The notes beneath the pieces are model-generated. The model was not told where the DNA came from and did no database searches. It worked only from the letters and a program-made list of their open reading frames with translations. Positions 7,875 through 16,629 of a stretch of 64,000 bases of DNA are shown in pieces (positions within the stretch are counted from its first letter, which is position 1; each line of letters begins with the position of its first letter). The stretch covers positions 1-64,000 of the forward strand of contig CALKPY010000146.1 of assembly GCA_937991435.1 (NCBI GenBank). The letters are read 5' to 3'. Position numbers and translations under genes: made by a program. This stretch comes from an uncultured Acidimicrobiales bacterium (lineage in GTDB: Bacteria > Actinomycetota > Acidimicrobiia > Acidimicrobiales > UBA10347).

Positions 7875-9197
7875 TCACAGTCCAAGGCGCACCGAGAGGT
7901 CGCTCTGCCATCGCTGGTTCGGGTCGACGGCATGGCGAACTGCCTTCCACTCGGCTAGTCGGGGATAACCAGCTTCGAAGGTCGACCGGGACTGTCGTGC
8001 GTCTTTTGCCAAATACAAGCGACCTTCGGCGGCCACGACAAGCTCATCGAGGCGATCGAGCCCTGAGCGAACCGCGGCCGTAGCGGGAAGGTCGACAGCC
8101 AGGGTCCAACCGCTACGTGGAAACGACAGCGGGGCTGCGTTACCGGCACCAAAGCGCTTGAGTACGGTGAGACACGAAGGTAACTTCGCGAGCTGCGCGC
8201 AGATTTCACGAAAGACACGTTCGTGTTCGTCTGGTATCACGCATTGCCACTGATAGAAGCCGCTCGGTCCGTACAACCGGTTCCAATCGCGAATCGCGTC
8301 GAGTGGATGCCAGAACGCGGTTACTGATTCATGGGTGACCGTCAGCTCCGCGGGTGCCCGGCGCCACCAGAGCTCGTTGAAGACCTTCATAAGCGGCATG
8401 TGCACGAGTCGCGGTGATGGCACGGGAGGCAACCCAATAGCGGGGCTGGGAGGGCGTTGGTGCGCTCCAGCAACAACGTGCCCAAGTTCGTGTACTTCAG
8501 CAAATGAACCTTGCGTGAGCACGCTGCGGCCGTTGCTGATCAGATCGACCCATGCAACGCTGAAGTCGTGTTCGGTGTCGCTGATCAACATTTCGTGCAT
8601 GAGCTCATCGAGCGTGTCGAGTCGTTGGGTCTCGACACGCACCTGGGTGGTCGGAATCGCCGTCATCGCGATGTCTGCATCGATGACAATGCCGGTCAGG
8701 CCCATTCCGCCGACCGTGGCCCAGAAAAGCTCACTGTCGTCGGCTGGTGAGACTTGCACGATGGTGTCGTCGGCAAGTCTCAGCCGCATCGACCGCACGT
8801 GGTTTCCGAAACTGCCGTCAACGTGATGGTTCTTGCCATGTACGTCTGCTGCAATCGCTCCGCCGACCGTCACCTGGCGGGTGCCGGGCGAGACGGGTAC
8901 GAACCACCCGCGTGTGGCATAGCGGTCGATCAGGTCGCCGATCGACGCGCCTGCATCGACGCGCAACAGCCCGGAAGGCTGATCGACCCATTCGGCCATG
9001 TTGCACGCGGGCGTCATCAACACTGCGGCGCCATTTCGCTGCGCGGCGTCGCCGTAGCTACGCCCAAGTCCTCTCGCAATGACCCTCGGGGGCAGCGCTG
9101 CATGGGCCAGGTCGCTCCGAGACTCGGCGGTCAGCGCATCAACGCTGACGAAGGCAGAGCGGCCCCAGCCGGCAATGGATTCGCTGGTTGTTTTCAT
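7875..9197 (-). CDS. dprE1: Decaprenylphosphoryl-beta-D-ribose oxidase (DprE1-like)
   Basis: DprE1 oxidises decaprenylphosphoryl-ribose at C2 as the first half of epimerisation to decaprenylphosphoryl-arabinose. The 440-residue protein shows the FAD-linked oxidase motifs of the family: GLGRSYGDAAQ, SPGTRQVTVGGAIAADVHGKNHH, GSFGNHVRS, ELFWATVGGMGLTGI, and the C-terminal LYLAKDAR containing the catalytic Lys. In the position of mycobacterial Cys387 (GWNICVDFP) it reads GWTLAVDLP, so the benzothiazinone-target Cys is Ala. It is the last gene of the dprE2-ubiA-dprE1 operon, 45 bases after ubiA. Confidence 0.93.
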   Translation of the reverse strand: MKTTSESIAGWGRSAFVSVDALTAESRSDLAHAALPPRVIARGLGRSYGDAAQRNGAAVLMTPACNMAEWVDQPSGLLRVDAGASIGDLIDRYATRGWFVPVSPGTRQVTVGGAIAADVHGKNHHVDGSFGNHVRSMRLRLADDTIVQVSPADDSELFWATVGGMGLTGIVIDADIAMTAIPTTQVRVETQRLDTLDELMHEMLISDTEHDFSVAWVDLISNGRSVLTQGSFAEVHELGHVVAGAHQRPPSPAIGLPPVPSPRLVHMPLMKVFNELWWRRAPAELTVTHESVTAFWHPLDAIRDWNRLYGPSGFYQWQCVIPDEHERVFREICAQLAKLPSCLTVLKRFGAGNAAPLSFPRSGWTLAVDLPATAAVRSGLDRLDELVVAAEGRLYLAKDARQSRSTFEAGYPRLAEWKAVRHAVDPNQRWQSDLSVRLGL

Positions 9198-9242
9198 TGG
9201 GCGTTCCGACTCCGGGTAGGGGGGATTACAGATGCGCGGGAA

Positions 9243-10118
9243 TTACAGGTACAGACCAGTCGCATAGAGCGTGACCCAGACGAACCCGCTCAGCACAACG
9301 ATTGGGTCTTTGAGCACCAGCATTTCGGGGGTTTCGCCTCGGCCCGTCCATGCCAAAGAAAGAAAGCGCGCGATTGCGATCGTGAACGGAACCGCTGTCA
9401 GCTGTAACAACGTTGAACCAATGCCGTCAGCCGCCTGGTTGGTAGCTTCGGTCGCTGCCCAAGCGGCGTAGCTTCCCGCTGATGCCAAGGCAGCAGCGGA
9501 TGCTAACCACCGCAGCGACCGCGGCGGATAGCTCGCTAGTACTTTGCGGCTACCAGCGTCGGCGCCGATGGTGAGGAGCTCGCCGAGACGTTTGCCCGTT
9601 ATCAAAAGCAGCGCCCCGGCGGTGACGACGGAGACAAACCACACGCTGATGTCGGTGTCAGCCGCGATGCCACCAGCGAGAGCTCTCAACATGAAACCGG
9701 CGGCAACGGCCACCAGTTCAAGCCACGGAATTCGCTTGAGTGTGCGGCTATAGAACAGACTCAGGCCTGCATAGGCCCCGAGTACGCAAGCAAAGGGCCA
9801 TCCGAGCATCGGTGCTGTAGCGATCGCGATGATCGCAAGAAACACCATGATTCGACGCGCCTCAGCTGGGCTCACCTTGCCACTTGCAAGGGGGCGGTTC
9901 TGCTTCTTCGGATGGCGGCGATCGGCTTCGATATCGGTCAAGTCGTTGGCGATATAGCCCAGAGACGAAACAACACAGAACAGGGCAAATGCCGCCACCG
10001 TTAGTGCGAATGTGTCGGCTTCGTCAAGCCGGCCAGCAGCCCCGGGTGCCGAGAACACGAGAAGGTTCTTTGTGTACTGGTGAGGGCGAAGCAGCCGAAA
10101 TGCGGCTCGCAGATTCAT
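9243..10118 (-). CDS. ubiA: Decaprenyl-phosphate phosphoribosyltransferase (UbiA family)
   Basis: A polytopic membrane prenyltransferase (291 aa, about nine hydrophobic segments) like mycobacterial Rv3806c, which transfers phosphoribose from PRPP to decaprenyl phosphate. The motifs are RPHQYTKNLLVFSAP at the N-terminus and NDLTDIEADRRHPKKQNRPLASG, which carries the Asp-rich metal site and the P-K-RP signature. Its position between dprE2 and dprE1 separates it from quinone-pathway UbiA. The start is ATG at 10118 with GAGGTG five bases upstream. Confidence 0.92.
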   Translation of the reverse strand: MNLRAAFRLLRPHQYTKNLLVFSAPGAAGRLDEADTFALTVAAFALFCVVSSLGYIANDLTDIEADRRHPKKQNRPLASGKVSPAEARRIMVFLAIIAIATAPMLGWPFACVLGAYAGLSLFYSRTLKRIPWLELVAVAAGFMLRALAGGIAADTDISVWFVSVVTAGALLLITGKRLGELLTIGADAGSRKVLASYPPRSLRWLASAAALASAGSYAAWAATEATNQAADGIGSTLLQLTAVPFTIAIARFLSLAWTGRGETPEMLVLKDPIVVLSGFVWVTLYATGLYL

Positions 10119-10146
10119 TCGGTCACCTCGACCAGTTCTTCGAACG

Positions 10147-10905
10147 TCACCTCGCCGAAACCCGTCGCCAAACGGGTCCGGGAAGATTCTTCAAGGCCAA
10201 TCCGACTGTGCCAAGTATTGACGGCGAATGCACGACAGCACGGCGCTTCTTGATGCCCTCGATGATGTCGCCAGCGACAGCCTCCGCGGTCGTGGCAAAT
10301 GGTGCTTCCTCAAGCCCTTCGGTCATGCGGGTGTGGACAAACCCGGGCCGCACGATGCAGACATCAACTCCGACCTTGCGTGCTGGAGCGGCAATCTCGA
10401 CGCCAAAAGCGTCGAGGCCAGCTTTGGCCGAACCGTAGATCAGGTTGCCGGCACGAGGGCGTACCGCGGCGATCGATGAGATGATGATGAGTCTGGCGCC
10501 GGGCTCGCCCCGCAACTGCGCGATGCTGATCAGGCTGGCGGCCACTGCGCTCGAGTAGTTGAGGTTCGCGAGGTCAACGGCAACGACCGGATCGGCGTCG
10601 ATTGTGAACGGCTCGCCGAGCTGGCCGAAGGCGACAACGATTGTGTCGAACGGGCCATATTCGCTATTTGCCTTTGCGATAGTGGCGCTCTGTTGGGCGA
10701 CATCGGCAGCATCGAATTCAACGGTATGAACGGTCAGACCGGTCGTAGCGCTAAGCGTGCTTGCCGCCGTTGCCGTCGACCCGCCAGAGCGCCCGGCGAG
10801 CGTGAGGGTCCGCAATCCCAGAGGCGCAAGAGACGTGCACAACGCGACGGCGATATCGCTTCCGCCACCAAGTACCAGCATGTTTCGGGGCATTGGGTTG
10901 GTCAC
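10147..10905 (-). CDS. dprE2: Decaprenylphosphoryl-2-keto-ribose reductase (DprE2-like SDR)
   Basis: A short-chain dehydrogenase (252 aa) matching DprE2 in layout: VLGGGSDIAVAL as NAD-binding loop, VAFGQLGEP, LANLNYSSAVAASL, IISSIAAVRPRAGNLIYGSAKAGLDAF with catalytic Ser/Tyr/Lys, IVRPGFVHTRMTEGL, and a C-terminal amphipathic basic end (LPGPVWRRVSAR) that probably lies on the membrane. It reduces the DprE1 product to decaprenylphosphoryl-arabinose. GTG at 10905 is favoured by AAGGA eight bases upstream; ATG at 10893 is an alternative. It heads the operon. Confidence 0.92.
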   Translation of the reverse strand: MTNPMPRNMLVLGGGSDIAVALCTSLAPLGLRTLTLAGRSGGSTATAASTLSATTGLTVHTVEFDAADVAQQSATIAKANSEYGPFDTIVVAFGQLGEPFTIDADPVVAVDLANLNYSSAVAASLISIAQLRGEPGARLIIISSIAAVRPRAGNLIYGSAKAGLDAFGVEIAAPARKVGVDVCIVRPGFVHTRMTEGLEEAPFATTAEAVAGDIIEGIKKRRAVVHSPSILGTVGLALKNLPGPVWRRVSAR

Positions 10906-10947
10906 TGTTGCGGTCCTTGTGGGGATTCGGTGCCTAGGATCATGTGA

Positions 10948-11034
10948 ATGAGCACTCGCATGCTGATCTTTCTTTCGCTGCTTTGCGGGCTGGCCATTCT
11001 TGCGGCATTCGCCCTACAGGTTGCCCTGACTTGA
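10948..11034 (+). CDS. Possible 28-aa single-pass membrane peptide
   Basis: ATG at 10948 opens a 28-codon frame below the ORF-track cut-off. It encodes MSTRMLIFLSLLCGLAILAA and then FALQVALT: a short basic N-terminus and one hydrophobic helix of about 20 residues. It lies in the divergent gap between dprE2 and lpd. No clear ribosome-binding site is seen (GGATCATGTGA precedes it), so translation is uncertain, but the composition is that of a small membrane protein. Confidence 0.4.
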   Translation: MSTRMLIFLSLLCGLAILAAFALQVALT

Positions 11035-11124
11035 GCTGACTTCAGCGTCGGCATTGACCGACCGCTGCAATCGTTGCTGACCGGCCCGGCAGGCGCGGTG
11101 AGCGAATCGGTAGGCTCGTCAGTC

Positions 11125-12522
11125 ATGGGACATCACGATCTTGTCGTCATTGGTGGCGGACCCGCAGGATATGCGGCCGCACTGTACGGAGCGGGGGCAG
11201 GTCTCGATGTAGCCCTGGTCGAGCGCCACAAGCTCGGAGGGACCTGTCTCAACGTGGGGTGTATCCCCGCCAAAGAGCTGCTCGAGACCGCCGCGGTCTT
11301 CCGCACGATTGGACACGCGGAGCAGTTCGGAATCACGACTTCGACACCGGTTGTGGACTTTGGCGTAAGCCAGCGCCGCAAACAAGCCATCATCGATCAG
11401 TTGATTGGCGGCCTCGGAGGGCTTCTCAAGGCTCGAAGCGTGACGGTCTACGACGGCAATGGTTCTATCGCGGGTGGCGGTCAGGTCAAGATTGCTGGCG
11501 GCTCGTCGGGCGACGTGCAGATCTCTGGCGACAACGTTCTTATCGCTACCGGAAGCACGCCTCGCACGCTTCCCGGCTTCGACGTAGACGGCTCGCTGGT
11601 CATGACTAGCGACGAGTTCCTCTCGATCCCCGCCGTGCCCAAAAGTGCAGCGATCATCGGAGGCGGCGCGATCGGGTGCGAGTTTGCGTCATTGCTGAGC
11701 GATCTCGGATGCGAGGTAACGCTGCTCGAGTACATGCCTCGATTGGTCGCTGGCGCTGACCCCGACTGCACCCGAGTACTCGAACGGTCTTTCAAGAAGC
11801 GTGGAATTGCGGTGAAGACCGGTGTTGCTGTCTCGCATCATGAACCGCAGCCGGGCGGCGGCACACGAATTCACTTCGGCGAAGGCGAACATGTCGATAG
11901 TGACATCGTGGTCATGAGTGTTGGGCGTCGCCCTGTTACTGATGGGCTTGGGCTCGATGGCGTAGCGGTTGCGCTTGATGACCGAGGTTTCATCATTGTC
12001 GACGAATCACTGCGAACAAGCGAAGCCAACGTATTTGCCGCCGGCGATGTCATCGACACCGCGCAACTGGCGCACATCGGGTTTGCCGAAGGCATGCAAG
12101 TCATCAAGACAATTCTCGGCGAACCTGCGCCGCCGATCGACTACGACCGAGTTCCCTGGTGCATCTACACACATCCTGAAATTGCGTTTGCTGGCCTGAC
12201 CGAAGAACAAGCAGTCGCTGCCGGCTACGAAATCGTTGTTGACAAACACCGATTCGCAGGCAACGGTCGAGCAATGATCGTCGGTGAAACCGAGGGCCTC
12301 GTCAAGGTTGTTGCGCAACGCAATGCTCAAGGCCACGGCGGCCAAATTCTTGGGGTGCATATGGTCGGACCGTGGGTAACCGAACAGCTTGGCCAGGGCT
12401 ACCTCGCCGTTAACTGGGAAGCAACGGTCGACGAAGTCGCGTCGTTCATTCAACCTCACCCGACGATTGGCGAGACTTTTGGTGAGACTGTGCTGGCCCT
12501 TACCGGCCGGGGTCTGCACTGA
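11125..12522 (+). CDS. lpd: Dihydrolipoyl dehydrogenase (E3)
   Basis: E3 reoxidises dihydrolipoyl groups of 2-oxoacid dehydrogenase E2 with NAD+. The 465-residue protein contains the FAD motif VVIGGGPAGYAAALYGAGAG, the redox disulfide GGTCLNVGCIPAKELLE, the NAD motif IIGGGAIGCEFASLL, FAAGDVIDTAQLAH, and the C-terminal HPTIGETFGE with the catalytic His-Glu pair. ATG at 11125 is chosen because the upstream extension to 11074 is not conserved E3 sequence. It is followed by E2 and LipB-LipA in one probable operon. Confidence 0.97.
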   Translation: MGHHDLVVIGGGPAGYAAALYGAGAGLDVALVERHKLGGTCLNVGCIPAKELLETAAVFRTIGHAEQFGITTSTPVVDFGVSQRRKQAIIDQLIGGLGGLLKARSVTVYDGNGSIAGGGQVKIAGGSSGDVQISGDNVLIATGSTPRTLPGFDVDGSLVMTSDEFLSIPAVPKSAAIIGGGAIGCEFASLLSDLGCEVTLLEYMPRLVAGADPDCTRVLERSFKKRGIAVKTGVAVSHHEPQPGGGTRIHFGEGEHVDSDIVVMSVGRRPVTDGLGLDGVAVALDDRGFIIVDESLRTSEANVFAAGDVIDTAQLAHIGFAEGMQVIKTILGEPAPPIDYDRVPWCIYTHPEIAFAGLTEEQAVAAGYEIVVDKHRFAGNGRAMIVGETEGLVKVVAQRNAQGHGGQILGVHMVGPWVTEQLGQGYLAVNWEATVDEVASFIQPHPTIGETFGETVLALTGRGLH

Positions 12523-12600
12523 TGAACGAAACCTGCAACCCTTGTAACGATTCTGAACCTTGTTTCTCCACCATTCACGATTACGGAAAGACCACCACTG

Positions 12601-14265
12601 ATGGCTGATGTCACGATGCCCCAACTGGGCGAAACCGTCACCGAAGGAACGATCACCCGCTGGTTCAAGCAGCCCGGCGAGCACGTTGCACTCGACGAAG
12701 TGCTGTTCGAGGTTTCAACCGACAAGGTGGACAGCGAAGTCCCATCGCCGGTCGAGGGAACGTTGACTGCAATCGTGGTCGCCGAAGGCGAAACCGTCGA
12801 CGTGGGTGTCGTTCTGGCCACCATTGGAGATGCCGCAGCGGCACCCGATGCAGCGACCGAATCAGCGCAGGCCCCCGAAGCAGCGGCGCCACCGGCGCCT
12901 GCCGCCCCGGTTGCCGACGTTTCACCAGCACCTGCCGCCGCGGCGGCACCTGCTCCACCTGCACCCGTTGCGCCTGTTGCCGCTGCAGCCACGCCAACGC
13001 CGCCAGTCGCTGAACCGACTGTGTCTTCTGTCGAGCCCGTTTCTGCTGGCGGTGAATCGACGCCCGAAAGCGGCACCTTCCGCACCGAAGTCGCTGCATC
13101 GAGCGCGGGTATGTTGTTGTCGCCTGTTGTGCGGCGCCTGATCACCCGCAACTCGCTTGATGTTGCATCAATTACCGGGACTGGCGTCGGAGGGCGAATC
13201 ACACGAGCCGATGTCGAAGCCGCAATTTCGCAACAGCGCCAAGGTGCGACTGGCGCTGCCGAAACCACCCACGTAGATGCAGCCGATCCGAACGCAGTTG
13301 CACCTGTAGGTGCGGCCGTTGCCACAGGTGTTGCCGCCGCCGGAGTCGCTTCGGTTGCTGTTGGCACTGGCTCTAATGCTGGCTCGGCTGCTGACACATC
13401 AGCGGGCGCGCCGCCAGCGAGCGCTCCTGCCGTCGATGCGCCGCCGCAGGCGTCTGCGCCGGTTGCCGATCCTGCGCCGGTTCCCGCTGAACGGGTTACG
13501 GGAGCAGCGGAACGTGTTGTTGCGGTCGTCGCCCCGCTTCCTGTGGGCCAACGAGACGAAGTCGTTCCGTTGAACCGCATCAGGCGAATGACGGCTGACT
13601 ACATGGTTCAGTCCAAGCAGGTCTCGCCTCATGTGCTGACGGCAGTCGAAGTCGATTTTGAAAATGTCGAGCGCAGCCGCAAGGCGCACCGAGCCGAGTT
13701 CAAAGAACAAGAAGGCTTCAGTCTGACCTACCTGCCGTTCATCAGCCGGGCGCTCGTCGATGCGCTCCGTGATTTTCCGCACATGAACGCATCGATGGGG
13801 GAGCACGAGCTGATTGTGCACGGCGCCGTGAACCTCGCGATCGCAGTAGATCTCAACTTTGAAGGACTGCTGGCCCCGGTCGTCAAGGGTGCCGACGGCA
13901 AACGGCTTCGGACTATTGCTCGAGACACCGTTGATTTGGCAGCGCGAGCTCGTGCAAAGCAGCTCACCGCTGACGAAATTACCGGCGGAACATTCACGAT
14001 CACCAACGCCGGCCAGTACGGCACGATGATGCAGTTCCCGATCATTAACCAACCTCAGGTCGCAATCTTGTCGACCGACGGAATCCGTCGCAAACCCGTG
14101 GTGATCACCGACAACTTCGGCAACGAAACCGTCGGTATCCACTCGGTGGGCGTCCTGGCTCTTGCCTGGGACCACCGAGCCTTTGACGGTGCCTACGCCG
14201 CAGCGTTTCTTGATCGATTGCGCACCATCATCGAGACCCGCGACTGGGAGGCGGAGCTCGAGTAG
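12601..14265 (+). CDS. sucB: 2-Oxoacid dehydrogenase E2 (dihydrolipoamide acyltransferase)
   Basis: A 554-residue E2 with one N-terminal lipoyl domain (residues 1-78, lipoyl Lys in VSTDKVDSEVPSP), a very long Ala/Pro linker, an E3-binding domain (about 165-205, SPVVRRLITRNSLD), a second linker, and a CoA-dependent acyltransferase core from about 325 ending with the active site DHRAFDGAYAA. Actinobacterial E2 of this type can serve both pyruvate and 2-oxoglutarate complexes, so the substrate is not fixed by sequence. It sits 78 bases after lpd and overlaps lipB by one base. Confidence 0.95.
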   Translation: MADVTMPQLGETVTEGTITRWFKQPGEHVALDEVLFEVSTDKVDSEVPSPVEGTLTAIVVAEGETVDVGVVLATIGDAAAAPDAATESAQAPEAAAPPAPAAPVADVSPAPAAAAAPAPPAPVAPVAAAATPTPPVAEPTVSSVEPVSAGGESTPESGTFRTEVAASSAGMLLSPVVRRLITRNSLDVASITGTGVGGRITRADVEAAISQQRQGATGAAETTHVDAADPNAVAPVGAAVATGVAAAGVASVAVGTGSNAGSAADTSAGAPPASAPAVDAPPQASAPVADPAPVPAERVTGAAERVVAVVAPLPVGQRDEVVPLNRIRRMTADYMVQSKQVSPHVLTAVEVDFENVERSRKAHRAEFKEQEGFSLTYLPFISRALVDALRDFPHMNASMGEHELIVHGAVNLAIAVDLNFEGLLAPVVKGADGKRLRTIARDTVDLAARARAKQLTADEITGGTFTITNAGQYGTMMQFPIINQPQVAILSTDGIRRKPVVITDNFGNETVGIHSVGVLALAWDHRAFDGAYAAAFLDRLRTIIETRDWEAELE

Positions 14266-16052
14266 TGCCCGTCGCCATTGACCACTCGTTGGCTTCGCTC
14301 GTTCCCGAAAGCACATCGACCGACGTTCATTCGCGCCATCTGCATGTGCGATGGATCGGCAAAGTCGGCTACGACGAAGCCTTGACGCTGCAGCGTGGCC
14401 TGTTACGTGGCGACCACAACCATCTGCTCCTCGTCGAGCATCCACCGGTGTTCACCGTTGGACGCAGCGGCGATCTCGCGAATATTTTGGTCGAACCCGA
14501 TGAATTCGGCGCGATCGTGCGCCACGTCGACCGCGGCGGCGACGTTACCTTGCATGCCCCCGGTCAACTGGTTGGCTACCCGATCGTGACTGTTCCCGGC
14601 CGCGGCGGCTTGGTCGAGACGGCGAGGTTCGTAGCGTCGATCGAAGATCTCCTTATCGATGTCTTGGCCGACCTCGGGTTGCCGGGTGCACAGCGTCTCG
14701 ATGGTTCAACGGGTGTCTGGCTCGATGCTGACAATCACAACGCACGAAAGATTGCCGCAATTGGCGTGCGCATCAAGCGCGGCCGGTCAATGCACGGTTT
14801 CTCATTGAACGTCGACATTGATCCGGCGTGGTTTGGTCGTCTCGTGCCATGCGGCATCGCGGACAAACCAGTCACGACCTTGCGGTCCGAGGGCGTTGAC
14901 GCGACGATGCAAGACGTCGTCGATGCAGTCGCGGTGCGCTCAGAGGGTCGCTGGGGAACGCAGTCGGTTCACAGGGCCGACGTGGCATGGAAGCACCGCG
15001 TCGAAGATCTGAGCGCCTTCTCGCGAGGGGCGGGTGCAGGTGACCCGGTTCGCGCTTCCGCTTCGGTCATCTCCGACGTCGCCGACGAAGAGCTTGCCAA
15101 CGAACAATTCGCCGCCGACTCGGTTCTCAAGCCACAAGGCACCCCGGTGCGATTGCTGGGCCGGCTCGCTCAAGCCGGAGTTAGCGACGGACTCGATACC
15201 TCTGCCCGTAAACCAGATTGGATGCGCGTCAAAACCAAGATGGGGCCCGAGTACCGGCGTCTCAAATCAGTCATGCGCAAACTCGATCTGGTGACCGTGT
15301 GCGAAGAGGCCGGCTGCCCCAACATCTTCGAATGTTGGGCTGACGGCACCGCGACGTTCATGATCAACGGTGAGCGATGCACTCGGGCGTGCGGCTTCTG
15401 TCTCGTCGACACCCGTAAACCGCTGCCCGTGGATCTCGACGAACCACGCCGGGTAGCAGAAGCTGTTGCTCAGATGGGCCTCAGCTACGCCGTCATCACG
15501 ACCGTTGCTCGCGACGATCTGGATGACCACGGGGCTTCAGGTTTCGTGAACACGATCGCGGCGATCCGTGAAACGCTTCCCGATTGTCGAGTTGAGGTGC
15601 TGATCAGCGACTGCAAGGGCGATAGCACGGCGCTCGACGCCATCTTCGAGGCCCGCCCAGATGTGCTGAATCACAACATCGAGACGGTTCCGCGATTACA
15701 GCGAGCGGTGCGACCGTCTGCGGGTTACGCCAGGTCGCTTGCGGTGTTGGCGAGAGCCCGCACGGCCGGGTTGACGACGAAGTCGTCAATCATTGTGGGC
15801 ATGGGCGAGAGCCTCGAAGAGGTCGTTGACACAATGGCTGACCTTGCCGGAATTGGTGTGGGCATCGTCACTATCGGTCAGTATCTACGCCCCACAACGA
15901 ATCATCTTCCGGTGCAGCGTTGGTACACCCCCGATGAGTTCGCTCATCTCAAACAGGTCGGCGAACAGCTGGGGTTGGCTCATGTCGAGTCTTCGCCGCT
16001 TACCCGCAGCAGCTATCACGCGCGAGAGGCCGAAGCGGCGGCCCTTACGTAG
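14265..16052 (+). CDS. lipB-lipA: LipB-LipA fusion: octanoyltransferase and lipoyl synthase in one chain
   Basis: Residues about 1-235 are LipB, which moves octanoyl groups from ACP to apo-proteins: RGGDVTLHAPGQLVGYPI, the Lys of ARKIAAIGVRI and the catalytic Cys of LVPCGIADKPVTTL. A linker of about 50 residues leads to LipA (about 295-595), a radical SAM enzyme inserting two sulfurs: CEEAGCPNIFEC for the auxiliary cluster, CTRACGFC for the SAM cluster, and the C-terminal SSPLTRSSYHA serine motif. Both modules look intact. The GTG start at 14265 overlaps the E2 stop TAG, so the enzyme is coupled to its likely substrate protein. Confidence 0.96.
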   Translation: MPVAIDHSLASLVPESTSTDVHSRHLHVRWIGKVGYDEALTLQRGLLRGDHNHLLLVEHPPVFTVGRSGDLANILVEPDEFGAIVRHVDRGGDVTLHAPGQLVGYPIVTVPGRGGLVETARFVASIEDLLIDVLADLGLPGAQRLDGSTGVWLDADNHNARKIAAIGVRIKRGRSMHGFSLNVDIDPAWFGRLVPCGIADKPVTTLRSEGVDATMQDVVDAVAVRSEGRWGTQSVHRADVAWKHRVEDLSAFSRGAGAGDPVRASASVISDVADEELANEQFAADSVLKPQGTPVRLLGRLAQAGVSDGLDTSARKPDWMRVKTKMGPEYRRLKSVMRKLDLVTVCEEAGCPNIFECWADGTATFMINGERCTRACGFCLVDTRKPLPVDLDEPRRVAEAVAQMGLSYAVITTVARDDLDDHGASGFVNTIAAIRETLPDCRVEVLISDCKGDSTALDAIFEARPDVLNHNIETVPRLQRAVRPSAGYARSLAVLARARTAGLTTKSSIIVGMGESLEEVVDTMADLAGIGVGIVTIGQYLRPTTNHLPVQRWYTPDEFAHLKQVGEQLGLAHVESSPLTRSSYHAREAEAAALT

Positions 16053-16527
16053 ACGTCGCCAATGCGGCGACTCGCGCATCGAGGGAGCGAATCAGGTCGT
16101 TGGGGGACAGGCTCAGTTCAAGGCCTCGTTGACCGGCGCTGACCCAAATCTGGTCGCAGGTAGTGGCTGATTCGTCAATAAAGGTGGGCAACTGCTTCGT
16201 CTGACCAAACGGGCTGATGCCGCCAGCGACATAACCCGTTGACCGTTCTGCATCCGAGACCGTGCTCATCGAGGCTCGTTTGGCCCCGGCTTCGTGAGCA
16301 AGCGCCTTGAGATTGAGCTGATCGGTGACGGCAACGATGGCGACTGCCAGCGCGTGTGGTGCTGGCCCAAGCCGTACGACCAACGTTTTGAACACGACTG
16401 CTGGATCGAGTCCAAGCGCTTCAGCCGCGTCGAGGCCGAACGACGCTGCCGTTGGATCCTGCTCGTAGGGGTGCACCTCGTACCCGATCTCTCGTTGGTC
16501 CAACCAGACTGTGGCGCGGGTCTGCAT
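16045..16527 (-). CDS. ybaK: YbaK/EbsC-type aminoacyl-tRNA deacylase
   Basis: YbaK proteins hydrolyse mischarged Cys-tRNA(Pro). This protein (160 aa from ATG 16527) shows the family core VFKTLVVRLG with the invariant Lys (residue about 48), AVTDQLNLKALAHEAGAKRASM, and the GYVAGGISPFGQTKQLPTFID signature. The ORF extends 17 codons to a GTG at 16578, but homologous sequence begins near MQTRATVWLDQ. Its 3' end overlaps the convergent lipB-lipA gene by eight bases. Confidence 0.92.
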   Translation of the reverse strand: MQTRATVWLDQREIGYEVHPYEQDPTAASFGLDAAEALGLDPAVVFKTLVVRLGPAPHALAVAIVAVTDQLNLKALAHEAGAKRASMSTVSDAERSTGYVAGGISPFGQTKQLPTFIDESATTCDQIWVSAGQRGLELSLSPNDLIRSLDARVAALATST

Positions 16528-16629
16528 ACCGAAAGTCTGCCTGGACCGAGGCACCGCTGGTCGTAGTTCGCTCGCCACTAGATCGGATCCAGCTGGGGAC
16601 TGTGGGGCGCAGGGCTACCCTCAGCACGC

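Noticed and set aside
8754-9407. 217-aa plus-strand ORF opposite dprE1/ubiA
   Set aside because: Shadow of two conserved genes, crossing their boundary with no motif of its own.
12456-13580. 374-aa minus-strand ORF opposite the E2 gene
   Set aside because: It is an Ala/Thr/Ser-rich shadow of the Ala/Pro linkers of E2 on the other strand, with no domain or ribosome site.
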